NCBI RefSeq assembly: GCF_017161445.1 | Contig: NZ_CP071060.1 | Coordinates: 1 to 64,000, forward strand | From: Niveibacterium microcysteis | GTDB taxonomy: Bacteria > Pseudomonadota > Gammaproteobacteria > Burkholderiales > Rhodocyclaceae | Reading direction: 5' to 3' | Length of the DNA: 64,000 nt | In this document: positions 34,653-42,697 of the stretch, piece by piece | Position numbering within the stretch: the first letter of the stretch is position 1 | How the letters are laid out: each line of letters opens with the position of its first letter | Notes under the pieces: generated by a model | The model's input: only the letters and a program-made list of their open reading frames with translations | The model's database searches: none | Told to the model about the DNA's origin: nothing | Program-made: the position numbers and the translations under genes

Positions 34653-35087
34653 ATGCGTACGATCTTCCGCTATGCGTTGTGTGCCGTACTTGCGCTGATA
34701 GCCGGTACTGCGATGTCCCAGGACAAGCAGTACAAGGAAGGCCCGGTCGTGGAGCAGAGCTTCATCAAGATCAAGCCCGGCAAGTTCAGCGATTACGTCG
34801 CTTATCTCGCAGGGCCTTACAAGGCATTGATGGAGGCGCGTAAGAAGGCTGGCCTGATTACGAGCTATGCGGTCTATTCGTTTGCGGCACGCAACCCGTC
34901 CGAGCCGGACATGATCCTGAGCACTACCTATCCGAACTGGGCGGCGCTCGATCGGGTTGCCGAGGATGAGGCGGTCTCGGCCAAGGTGATGGGCACGATG
35001 AAGCAGATGGAGCAGGCAGGCGCTGACCGTGGCGTGATGCGCGAGGTGCTCGGCTCACAGATGATGCAGGAGTTGATCCTCAAGTAG
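34653..35087 (+). CDS. Small secreted protein of unknown function
   Basis: 144 residues with a signal peptide (1-22, AMSQ) and a compact mature domain: VEQSFIKIKPGKFSDYVAYLAGPYKALMEARKKAGLITSYAVYS and DMILSTTYPNWAALDRVAEDEA. The pattern resembles ferredoxin-like alpha-beta barrel (NIPSNAP/ABM-type) proteins, where such a domain often dimerises, but the assignment is weak. ATG 34653 follows AGGAG by 7 bp, which decides the start. No partner gene is evident. Confidence 0.65.
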   Translation: MRTIFRYALCAVLALIAGTAMSQDKQYKEGPVVEQSFIKIKPGKFSDYVAYLAGPYKALMEARKKAGLITSYAVYSFAARNPSEPDMILSTTYPNWAALDRVAEDEAVSAKVMGTMKQMEQAGADRGVMREVLGSQMMQELILK

Positions 35088-35125
35088 CGGGTGCCGCCGC
35101 TGCACGGCCGAGCGATCCGCGGCTT

Positions 35126-35992
35126 TCAGGCGGCGTCGGTGCTTGCGCGGGGGTTGAAGCGCCACTCGCTGAGGATCGCTGCGACGACCACCAGCGCACC
35201 GCCGGCCGCACCACGCAGGCCCAGCGATTCGGCGAGCCAGAGCCAGCCGAACAGCGCGGCGAACACCGGCTCCATTGCGTAGATCACGGTCGCCTTCTCG
35301 GCCGAGATGTGGCGTTGCGCGACCGCTTGCAGGAACAGCATGCCGGCGCTTGCGATCACGCCCAGGTAGATGATCGGCAGCAAGGCGGGCGCGGTGCGGG
35401 TCGGCAGCGTTGCGAGCCGGTCGCTGCCGAGCCCGGCAACCAGCATCCAGACCAGCGCGAAGCCGGCCATCAGCACGATCTGCGTGGCGGCCAGCGTGCG
35501 CGGATTGTGTTGCGCAGCGCGGCGCGACAGCAGGATCACGTAGACCGCGTAGGCCAGCGCGCAGACCAGCGTGGCCGCATCGCCGATCCAGTGACCGCCG
35601 CCTTCCCATGACAAGAGCCCGATGCCAATGCACGCGAGCGCGGCGGCGGCCAGCACTTGCGCGCTTAGCCGGCCACCCAGCACGAGCCCGATGAAGGGCA
35701 CCATCAGCACGTTCAGGCTCGTGATGAAGGCGCTGCGATTGGATGAGATGTACTCCAGGCCGAAGGCCTGCGTCACGTACGACACCAGTGCGACGACACC
35801 GAGCACTGCGCCGTCGCGCCAGGTCGCGCGCGATGCCTTCAGTGCAAAGGGCAGCATCACGACACCGGCAACCAGGAAGCGCAACGCGGAGATCTCGACG
35901 CCGCTGAGCGTGGCCGAGGCCGCCTTCATCAGCGGAAAGGTGGTGCCCCAGACGAGGGTGACGAGCAGCAGCAGGACGACGTTGAGATTCAC
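35126..35992 (-). CDS. EamA/DMT family permease
   Basis: 288 residues, ten transmembrane helices made from two EamA repeats: VTLVWGTTFPLMKAASATLSG with FLVAGVVMLPFALKASR in the first half and GVIASAGMLFLQAVAQRHISAEKATVIYAMEPVFAALFGWLWLAESL in the second. Drug/metabolite transporters of this type usually export amino acids or metabolites; the substrate is unknown. Gene length and topology are normal. Confidence 0.92.
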   Translation of the reverse strand: MNLNVVLLLLVTLVWGTTFPLMKAASATLSGVEISALRFLVAGVVMLPFALKASRATWRDGAVLGVVALVSYVTQAFGLEYISSNRSAFITSLNVLMVPFIGLVLGGRLSAQVLAAAALACIGIGLLSWEGGGHWIGDAATLVCALAYAVYVILLSRRAAQHNPRTLAATQIVLMAGFALVWMLVAGLGSDRLATLPTRTAPALLPIIYLGVIASAGMLFLQAVAQRHISAEKATVIYAMEPVFAALFGWLWLAESLGLRGAAGGALVVVAAILSEWRFNPRASTDAA

Positions 35993-36050
35993 GGACGGGG
36001 CGCCGGCAAGCGGCGGGCGGGGAAAGCAGCGAGTTTACCAAGCGCCGGCA

Positions 36051-36068
36051 CGGCCCCGCGAGGGGCCG
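36051..36068 (-). terminator. Hairpin downstream of the beta-barrel gene
   Basis: CGGCCCC (36051-36057) / GGGGCCG (36062-36068) with a GCGA loop lies just after the stop of the - strand gene at 36089. No U-tract, so only a possible terminator. Confidence 0.45.
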
Positions 36069-36088
36069 ATGTGCCTACCCGCCGGCGT

Positions 36089-37036
36089 TCAGAAACTCAC
36101 CGCGAAACCGACCGACATGCCGCCCACGCCATCGCCGAACACGTAGCGTGCGACGAGTCGCGTGCGGGTCACGATGATGTCGTAAGCGCTGGAGTCGAAT
36201 TCGATGCCGGCGCCGACCTGGCTCAGGCGCACGAAGCCGAGCGCGCCGCGCTGGTCGCCGAAGTATTCCGAATGCGCGCACTCGAGCACGTAGCGCACCG
36301 GTCGGTCCATCAGCCGCCACGGTGTCGGGGCGCGGTAGCGTGCCCAGATGTTGGCAGTGGTGGAATTCGAACTGCCTTGCACCGCCTCGCTGGTGTTATT
36401 GAAGCTGCGCAGCGTCAGGTTCGTGATGCGTGCTTCGATGTCGGTTTCGTGACTCTCGTACGCCGCCTCATAGTCGAGCATCAGGCTGCCGCCCAGGCCG
36501 TATGCGTTCAGGGTGCCGCCATCGAGGAAGGCGATGTCGTGGTCGAGCTTGTTCTCTATGAAGGCGCGCGCAACGGTGAGATCGCTCGCCACCGTACCGA
36601 GCGAGAAGTTGAAGATCGGGCGCAAGACGAGGTGGTCCGCGATCGGGAAATCCCAGCCGATGCCGCCGGTGCCGGACAAGGAGGTCCACTTGACCGGTAT
36701 CGACCTCGTATTGGTGCCGTCCGTGGCGACGAAGCTCGGGTCGTAGCGGCTGTAGGCCGCCGCACCTTCGAGATAGATGGGCGTTTCGCGGCTCCAGGTG
36801 AAGCCTCCGCCGACCTGCGACATCAGCAGGTCCGGGTTGCCAGTGGCATCACTGCTGATCGATAGCGAGCTGGAGGTGATGTCCGGGATTGCTGAATAGC
36901 TCATCAGCGACAGCACGCCGTTTGCTGCCTTCTGGATGTTGGAACCGGTAATCCGGTAAGGCCGAACTTGCGCCACTGCGGGCGGGATCGCCAGCGCGAC
37001 GGCGAGGGCGGACAGGGCAAGGCGAACGGCAAACAT
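36089..37036 (-). CDS. Outer-membrane beta-barrel protein (solitary autotransporter-like)
   Basis: 315 residues from ATG 37036, with a signal peptide (1-23, AVAQ). The mature part is almost entirely amphipathic strands (LLMSQVGGGFTWSRETPIYLEGAAAYSRYDPSF, GTGGIGWDFPIADHLVLRPIFNFSLG, LVARYVFGDGVGGMSVGFAVSF) and ends in Phe, the signature of a BAM-inserted barrel. It resembles the solitary outer-membrane autotransporter-like barrel family, which lacks a passenger domain; this family call is tentative. An upstream start at 37132 exists but lies before the signal peptide. Confidence 0.65.
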   Translation of the reverse strand: MFAVRLALSALAVALAIPPAVAQVRPYRITGSNIQKAANGVLSLMSYSAIPDITSSSLSISSDATGNPDLLMSQVGGGFTWSRETPIYLEGAAAYSRYDPSFVATDGTNTRSIPVKWTSLSGTGGIGWDFPIADHLVLRPIFNFSLGTVASDLTVARAFIENKLDHDIAFLDGGTLNAYGLGGSLMLDYEAAYESHETDIEARITNLTLRSFNNTSEAVQGSSNSTTANIWARYRAPTPWRLMDRPVRYVLECAHSEYFGDQRGALGFVRLSQVGAGIEFDSSAYDIIVTRTRLVARYVFGDGVGGMSVGFAVSF

Positions 37037-37175
37037 CGGAACGCGCTCCGGGGTTGAACCGCCGCAGTCGCAAGTGGCTGCTTGCAAGACTGACGTCGTG
37101 GTTGGTCTTGGTGACGTAGCGGAAGCTAGCACAGCCTGGCGTGGCGCGTGTTGCGCGCGGCGCGCCTATGAGGCA

Positions 37176-37571
37176 CTAGCGATCGTCCGTCTTCGTGATT
37201 TGTACGCGGCAGTGTGCAGATTCCAGCAACACCGCCGTGTCGCTGTTTTCGTTGCGCAGCAGGCAGCTACCGCCGGAGGTCACGAGGCGCAGCCGGTGCG
37301 GCTCAAAACGCGCGCGATCGGCGAGCGGCAAATCGAGCAGCGACCGCCGTGGCATCCGTTCCAGTGTCAGACGGCTCTCTTGCGTGAAGGCGTCGGGCGC
37401 CAGCAGCACCGGCGTGCCGCCGAGCAGGGTGCTGGCCGCTGCGCGTACCTCGGCGCGTGTGTCGGCGTCCGGTTCGATCAGCAGTGCGTCATGCTCCGCC
37501 AGTTGCGGCGGCGTCTGGCATGCCGTCAGCACCAGGCCGGCGACGAGCGGAAGGGCCGTTGCACGGTTCAT
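37176..37571 (-). CDS. Small lipoprotein coupled to the S41 peptidase
   Basis: 131 residues: MNRATALPLVAGLVLTACQTPP is a lipoprotein signal with lipobox LTAC. The short mature domain is not recognised. Its ATG overlaps the stop of the upstream S41 peptidase gene by 4 bp, so the two are translationally coupled and probably act together at the envelope. Two further cysteines (SCLLRN, HCRVQI) may pair in the periplasm. Confidence 0.65.
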   Translation of the reverse strand: MNRATALPLVAGLVLTACQTPPQLAEHDALLIEPDADTRAEVRAAASTLLGGTPVLLAPDAFTQESRLTLERMPRRSLLDLPLADRARFEPHRLRLVTSGGSCLLRNENSDTAVLLESAHCRVQITKTDDR

Positions 37572-39100
37572 GGTTGGCCCACGATGCGGTTGTCGCGCCA
37601 CGGCGCGCGCTTGCCGATGGCCGGGCCGCTGCTGATGGCCGCAATGCGCGTTTCCCGCGCTGCCGTTTGTGCCGGGCAGACGCCGTTGGTGCGATAGCTC
37701 AGCGCGGCAGCCAGCCGTGCTTCAGCCGGGTCGCCGAGGCTGTGTGCGAAATCGTCAGCCACTGCGCAGCCGGGCAGGCCGGCGGTGCCGCTGCCCGCGG
37801 GCACGAAGCCGTCGGCGTAGTCGCCAAAGCCCGCTGCATTGACGCCGCGGAACTGGATCGCGAAGTAGGTCGTGCCGCAGTTGTCCTGCGGGTAAAAGCC
37901 GTAAGGCTTGCCGCAGGTTGTGCTGCCGATCTGCACGACTTCGACGCCGACACCGCGCAGGCCGTTGATGATCGCTTCACTGGCCGAACAGGTGCCGCTG
38001 CCGGTGAGCACGTAGACGCGGTTGAGGCCCAGCGTCGGCAGGTTCTGCCCGTACGCGAGCGAGAAGCCGAGCGTGATGTTGTAGAACGGTGTCGGCGTCA
38101 GCGTGCGGCCAGTGATCGGGTCGGTGTTCGGATACTTGTCGTTGAACACGGTGCGTTCAAAGGTCTTGCCGGCCGTCTTGGCAGGCCCGGCCACCATGTA
38201 GGCGAGCTGGCTTGCGATCGCGAGGTAGCCACCGCCGTTGTAGCGGATGTCGAGCACCAGATCCTTGATGCCCTGCGCCTTGAGCTGGCTGATCGCGGTC
38301 ACGAGATCGGCCTCCGCCGGTGCGATATGGTCGTTGAACTGCATGTAGCCGACCTTGCCATCGGTGGTATCCAGCGTGCGGGTGTTCATCACCGAGCTCA
38401 GCGTCACGGCGGTCGAGGTCAGCACCACATCGCGGGTGGTGTTGGTCGCCGGGTCGCGGACGGTCAGCGTATGCGTGGCGCCAACTTGATCCGGGAACAT
38501 CGCTGCGTTGAGCCCATCCACGTTGCTGCTGTAGATCACGTCGATGCCATCGGCTGCGATGACTTCCATGCCGCGCGTGAGGCCGGCCGCTTCGGCGGGG
38601 GAACCCGGCTGCAGGTAGGCGACGCGGATCTCGCGTGGCGCCTTGCGCGAAATGCTGCTCCATTCCACGCCATAACCGGCGGTTACGCCGGACTGCGATT
38701 CCGCGATCCACTTGTCGGTGGCGTAGGTGAAGTGAAACTGATCCTTCTCGCGACCGCTGGGTGTCAGCGCCGGTGTCTTCAACACATCGAAGTAGTCCTG
38801 CGGCGTGGCGTAGGCGCTCGCATCCGGATCGGGCACTTCCGAGTACCAGAGGTAGAACTCATGGATCCAGGAACGCAGCCAGGCCTTCTCGGTTGCCGCG
38901 CTGCCGGCCTTGTCCGCATAGGCCTGGCCGGTGGCCGGGTTGGTGCCGCTGCGGGGGACGATGCACTGCGCCGCCAGGGTGCCTGAGGGCGGGAAGTCCT
39001 TGGTCGTGGTGCCGCCCGACGAGCCGCCGCCCCCGCCACCGCAGGCGGCAAGCAGCAGGGCAAGGCAACTGGCAGCAAGGGCGGTACGGGATGCGCGCAT
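37568..39100 (-). CDS. S41 (C-terminal processing) peptidase, lipoprotein
   Basis: 510 residues, lipoprotein signal with lipobox LLAAC at residues 16-20 and a Gly/Ser spacer. It has a PDZ-like segment (about 145-230, with AYLQPGSPAEAAGLTRGMEVIAADG) and a tail-specific-protease domain: DLVLDIRYNGGGYLAIASQLA, GSGTCSASEAIINGLRG with candidate nucleophile Ser372, and GSTTCGKPYG with candidate general base Lys398. This subgroup resembles carboxy-terminal proteases of the envelope with Ser/Lys chemistry. Substrates are unknown. The coupled downstream lipoprotein gene may encode a partner. Confidence 0.88.
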   Translation of the reverse strand: MRASRTALAASCLALLLAACGGGGGGSSGGTTTKDFPPSGTLAAQCIVPRSGTNPATGQAYADKAGSAATEKAWLRSWIHEFYLWYSEVPDPDASAYATPQDYFDVLKTPALTPSGREKDQFHFTYATDKWIAESQSGVTAGYGVEWSSISRKAPREIRVAYLQPGSPAEAAGLTRGMEVIAADGIDVIYSSNVDGLNAAMFPDQVGATHTLTVRDPATNTTRDVVLTSTAVTLSSVMNTRTLDTTDGKVGYMQFNDHIAPAEADLVTAISQLKAQGIKDLVLDIRYNGGGYLAIASQLAYMVAGPAKTAGKTFERTVFNDKYPNTDPITGRTLTPTPFYNITLGFSLAYGQNLPTLGLNRVYVLTGSGTCSASEAIINGLRGVGVEVVQIGSTTCGKPYGFYPQDNCGTTYFAIQFRGVNAAGFGDYADGFVPAGSGTAGLPGCAVADDFAHSLGDPAEARLAAALSYRTNGVCPAQTAARETRIAAISSGPAIGKRAPWRDNRIVGQP

Positions 39101-39221
39101 CGGTGTGGCTTCTCGACGGGGGATCAGCCAGCCATTCTGCCGCAAGTTGCCGGCGCGTATGGCTCGACTGGCGCACACCTTTGACGCCGGGCAACGGGTT
39201 TACCGGCCGCCCGCTGAGGGA

Positions 39222-40061
39222 TCAGTCCAGCGTCGGCTCCCACAGCGCGTTGACGATCTGCCAGCGGCCCTTGTCGCGAGCGAGTGCCAGGAAGTCGAAG
39301 AAGTCACGCGTTTCCAGCACCGCAATTGCCGACCGGCCACGGATGTCCAGCACCTTCACCGCAATGCCGCGCATGTCCGCAGGGGTGTTGCGGCCGCCGC
39401 CGGCGCGCGTGGCGGCGATCAGCGCCGCAGCATCGAGCGACTCGATGCGGATCTCGCCAGCACGATTGAGCAGCGCCGGTTTGCGCTTGAGCAGTGCAGG
39501 GTGCAGTGCAGCTTGCATCCGCGCCGCATTGCCTTCGTACCACCCGAGCGCGTAGTCCTGCACGACGGACGCCACCGCGTCGGCTTCACGCATGTCGCGG
39601 CCGTCCGCCGGGTCGAGCTTCGGTTCCCACAAGGCATTCAGCACCTGCCAGCGCCCGGCGTTCTTCACCAGTTGCAGGTAACTGAAAGTCCCGCCGGTTT
39701 CGACCAGAGCCATCGCGGAGATGCCACGTTTCGCCAGCACCTTGGTCGTCATGCGGACTCGGTCCGCCTCCGGTGCGCGGCGGCCGATACCGCTGCGCGC
39801 GGCACCGAGCAAGCCAAGCTGATCGATCTCTTCGAGCTGGATCGCGCCGCTGGTGCCCGCCAGGGCGGGCTTCCGGCGGATCAGATCCGGATGCGTCGCG
39901 GCTTCGATGCGTGCGGCATCGCCGGCGTACCAGCCGTCCACATAGGCGTCCAGCGTGGTGCGTAGCGCATCATCGTCCTGCGCCGAGTTAGCCCGGGCGA
40001 GTGGCATCAGGCAGACGAGCATGAGTGCGAAGCGGCACAGACGTGCGGGGCGGATGCTCAT
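39222..40061 (-). CDS. Secreted protein with two tandem NTF2-like domains
   Basis: 279 residues with a signal peptide (about 1-24, ARANS). The mature protein is an internal duplication. Domain 1 (about 30-155) has LDAYVDGWYAGDAARIEAATHPDLIRRKPAL and NAGRWQVLNALWEPKLDP; domain 2 (about 163-279) has VQDYALGWYEGNAARMQAALHPALLKRKPAL and DKGRWQIVNALWEPTLD. Each looks like the putative lumazine-binding/NTF2-like cone fold that usually forms dimers, so one chain may supply a fused dimer. It overlaps the esterase gene upstream by 4 bp, so both are controlled together, probably by the TetR repressor at 41200. Confidence 0.75.
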   Translation of the reverse strand: MSIRPARLCRFALMLVCLMPLARANSAQDDDALRTTLDAYVDGWYAGDAARIEAATHPDLIRRKPALAGTSGAIQLEEIDQLGLLGAARSGIGRRAPEADRVRMTTKVLAKRGISAMALVETGGTFSYLQLVKNAGRWQVLNALWEPKLDPADGRDMREADAVASVVQDYALGWYEGNAARMQAALHPALLKRKPALLNRAGEIRIESLDAAALIAATRAGGGRNTPADMRGIAVKVLDIRGRSAIAVLETRDFFDFLALARDKGRWQIVNALWEPTLD

Positions 40062-41116
40062 GGTTGTGTAGCCCCCGTTTGATGTTCAAAACGCCCGATG
40101 CCCGGTGCGACGAGGCGGCGTGGCTGGCCGTTGGCATCGAGCTCGAAGCGGATCAGGTGAGTGCCAATGAAGCGCTGGCCATCGATCGGCAGGAACTCGC
40201 TGCGGTAGGCCTCACCCAACGCCACTTCGAGACGATCGCCGCGCACTTCGACCTTCGCTACGCGACCATCAACCGAGCGGTATTCGCCCGCGAGTCGAAC
40301 GGAAGGCTGCGGGGGCCGCTGGGCGGCTTGCGCGCCGCGACGCTGGGCGAGCAGCCAGTCGTAGAACCCGGGTGTCTCCGAGTAGGTGCGTGTCCAGGCG
40401 TCGTGGCCGACATTGGCCATCCAGTCGAGCCGCGGCGTCACACCGAGTTGCTTGAGTACCGCAGCCACGCGCTGATCCATCGCGAAAGGCACCACCGGGT
40501 CCACCTCGCCGTGCGCGATCCATACCGGCAGATGCGTCAGGTGGCTGATCGCCGGCAGCCAGTCGCCGGCGCTCGGTTCAGGCCATCCGCGGTTGTAGGC
40601 CATCATGTCGTTCGGAAACGCCCCCGCCACCGGTGCCAGGGCTGCAAACCGGTCGGGGTAGGCGAGGGCGGTACTCCATGTGCCCATGCCGCCCAGCGAT
40701 AGACCGGTCAGGTAGATGCGGTCGGCGTCCACGCGCAAACGCCCGCTGACTTCGCGCAGCACCGCGTCGATAAACAACGGATGCCACATCTGCCCCTGGG
40801 GCGTTTGCGGAGCGAGCACGATCGCCGGCAGCTTGCCGCCGCCTTCGATATAGGCCGGGAGCCCCTGCGATCTCACCTTGGCGAGATCGCTGCCCCATTC
40901 GCCGGCTCCGTGCAGAAACACGATCAGCGGCCACGCGCGTTGCGGTTCTGCCTCATAGCCGTCAGGCAGCGCGACCAGGTAGTGCTGGCCGTAACGACTC
41001 TCCGCCCCAGCCGGCAAACTGCCGGCCTGCCAGGGCGATGCGGCCGCACCGAACGCGGGGATCTGCACAAGCAAAAGCGCAGCGACGAAGCGGCGGAACA
41101 TTGCAGGTAGGGCCAT
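40058..41116 (-). CDS. Secreted alpha/beta-hydrolase (esterase/prolyl-oligopeptidase-like)
   Basis: 352 residues with a signal peptide ending near FGAAA-SP. The alpha/beta-hydrolase core shows the oxyanion-type WPLIVFLHGAGEWGSD, nucleophile elbow GLSLGGMGTWS (GxSxG), the acid region IAHGEVDPVVPF and a C-terminal His in NVGHDAWTRTYS, as in phospholipase/carboxylesterase and PHB-depolymerase-related enzymes. About 80 residues follow (VRLAGEYRSVDGRVAKVEVRGDRLEVAL), an added beta domain. It is the first gene of a two-gene operon, divergent from a TetR-family regulator over a shared operator, so its inducer may be a substrate ester or acid. Confidence 0.85.
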   Translation of the reverse strand: MALPAMFRRFVAALLLVQIPAFGAAASPWQAGSLPAGAESRYGQHYLVALPDGYEAEPQRAWPLIVFLHGAGEWGSDLAKVRSQGLPAYIEGGGKLPAIVLAPQTPQGQMWHPLFIDAVLREVSGRLRVDADRIYLTGLSLGGMGTWSTALAYPDRFAALAPVAGAFPNDMMAYNRGWPEPSAGDWLPAISHLTHLPVWIAHGEVDPVVPFAMDQRVAAVLKQLGVTPRLDWMANVGHDAWTRTYSETPGFYDWLLAQRRGAQAAQRPPQPSVRLAGEYRSVDGRVAKVEVRGDRLEVALGEAYRSEFLPIDGQRFIGTHLIRFELDANGQPRRLVAPGIGRFEHQTGATQP

Positions 41117-41133
41117 GGCGATCTCGTTTATTA

Positions 41134-41147
41134 ACCGACCGATCGGT
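41134..41147. promoter_or_regulatory. Palindromic TetR-type operator between the esterase operon and tetR-like gene
   Basis: ACCGACCGATCGGT, containing the perfect palindrome ACCGATCGGT, lies midway in the 83-bp gap between the divergent starts at 41116 and 41200. Sites of this kind are bound by many TetR-family repressors. The position would let one dimer pair block both promoters. Confidence 0.75.
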
Positions 41148-41199
41148 ATAGTAATTATCACGGTAGGATTGTCAACCAGTCCGCAGCAGCGAAAACGCA

Positions 41200-41817
41200 A
41201 TGGCCCGACCCAAGAGCGACACGCGAGAACAACTCATCGGCCAGTTGGTCGATCTGTTCTACGAGTACGGATACGACGGCACCACGCTGGCGCTGATCAC
41301 CGCCCGCACCGGGCTCGGCCGCGCCAGCATCTACCACCACTTTCCGGGCGGGAAGGACGAGATGGCCGTCGCGGTGCTGATGCAGGCTGATGCCTGGGCC
41401 AGCGCCCATGTCGACACGCTGTTGGCAAGCCCGCTGCCACCGCGTGAGCGCTTGGCCGCCTACCTCAAGGTCATCGACGAGGTGCAGTACCGCGCCAGCC
41501 AGCTCACGCCGGCCAACGCCTTCGGCATCGGCAACGGACTCGCACGTTTTGGGGGCGGCTTGCGAGAACGCTTCGTGAAGCGCGCCGAACACCTGGCCGA
41601 CTTGCTGGTCGATTGCGGCGTCGCCCCGGCCGTTGCGAAACGGCGCGCCTGGGAAGCCAAGATCCTGATCGAAGGCGCGCTGGTGTGCAGCCGCGTGACC
41701 GGCGATCTGGCGCTGTATCGCGGCGTGATGCAGCAGCTTCAGGCGCAACTGCTCGCGCCGGACGACGCGCCGGGCTTGCTGCCGGCAGGTCTGAACCTGC
41801 CGACATGCGACCCCTAG
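41200..41817 (+). CDS. TetR/AcrR family transcriptional regulator
   Basis: 205 residues. The N-terminal 55 residues form the TetR helix-turn-helix (TREQLIGQLVDLFYEYGYDGTTLALITARTGLGRASIYHHFPGGKDEM). The rest is the all-helical ligand domain. It lies divergent to the esterase and NTF2-like genes with a palindromic operator in between, so it most likely represses them and itself. The ligand is unknown. Its 3' end overlaps the convergent lipoprotein gene by 4 bp. Confidence 0.92.
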   Translation: MARPKSDTREQLIGQLVDLFYEYGYDGTTLALITARTGLGRASIYHHFPGGKDEMAVAVLMQADAWASAHVDTLLASPLPPRERLAAYLKVIDEVQYRASQLTPANAFGIGNGLARFGGGLRERFVKRAEHLADLLVDCGVAPAVAKRRAWEAKILIEGALVCSRVTGDLALYRGVMQQLQAQLLAPDDAPGLLPAGLNLPTCDP

Positions 41818-42635
41818 AATCCCGGCACCGGATTGGCGCCTGCAACGAGCTTGAGCTCGTCGCCCTGCAGCGTGTAGCGTGCCTGTGTCGCGATCTTCAC
41901 CGCAGGCGGACGTTTTCCGTCTTCATCGGGTGTGTCTCGGGTTTCACCCTTGAAGTCGATCACCACCTGCCCCTGTCGAACCGCCCATTTGCTGGAGACG
42001 TCGAAGCAGGGCTGCATCGCGCCAAGCTCCGGGTCGGCGTTATCGCAATCCCCCACTGCGCCTGAGTTTTCGGCTTCGAGTGGAATGCCGGGCGTCAGTG
42101 ACTTCGCCTTGCCGGGCCAGAAGCCGAAGGCTTCCAGCCAGCTGCCGCAGTTTCCCTGCCAGCAACTACCCCATTCAGCGAACACCACGAAGGCCTTGCC
42201 GAGGCGTTCAACACGGGTAGTGCCAATGGCACCGTTCACGCCGGATGTGCCGACGCTGTCCTGTCGCGCATCGAACCGCCAGCCCTTGTCGTCGCGGCTG
42301 AAGAAATAGGCGCCAAGGCTGGCCGAACAGGCGTGGCAGTTCACCGGCTCGCCGTGCTCATCAACCGCCACCGCCTCGGTCACCATCACCGCGTGCGTGT
42401 CGTCCAGCCGGATCACATGCAGGGGGCTGACGCGGGCCTCGGTCTCGATTGTCTTGTCCGGCTGCGAAGACTCCGCCGGTAAGGAAACCGTCTGATTGGC
42501 CGCCTTGCCTTTCGGTGCCCACGTCGGGAATACAAGGCGCATCAGCCCGTTGCGGTCGAGCGTTTTCGTGTGGGGCACTTCAGGCCCGCAGGCGGTGAGG
42601 CACAGGCACAGCCAGAACGACAACAGGTAACGCAT
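41814..42635 (-). CDS. Lipoprotein of unknown function
   Basis: 273 residues; MRYLLSFWLCLCLTACGPE is a lipoprotein signal with lipobox LTAC. The mature part has many cysteines (NCHACSAS, SCWQGNCGSW, DCDNADPELGAMQPCF) and Trp-rich strands, suggesting a disulfide-stabilised envelope domain. I recognise no family. No close partner besides convergent tetR is seen. Confidence 0.65.
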   Translation of the reverse strand: MRYLLSFWLCLCLTACGPEVPHTKTLDRNGLMRLVFPTWAPKGKAANQTVSLPAESSQPDKTIETEARVSPLHVIRLDDTHAVMVTEAVAVDEHGEPVNCHACSASLGAYFFSRDDKGWRFDARQDSVGTSGVNGAIGTTRVERLGKAFVVFAEWGSCWQGNCGSWLEAFGFWPGKAKSLTPGIPLEAENSGAVGDCDNADPELGAMQPCFDVSSKWAVRQGQVVIDFKGETRDTPDEDGKRPPAVKIATQARYTLQGDELKLVAGANPVPGF

Positions 42636-42697
42636 GGCAGCGGGGGGCGAATGACAGGAGCGGCGGATTATGCCCCCGGCGTATCGCCCCTCACTGC

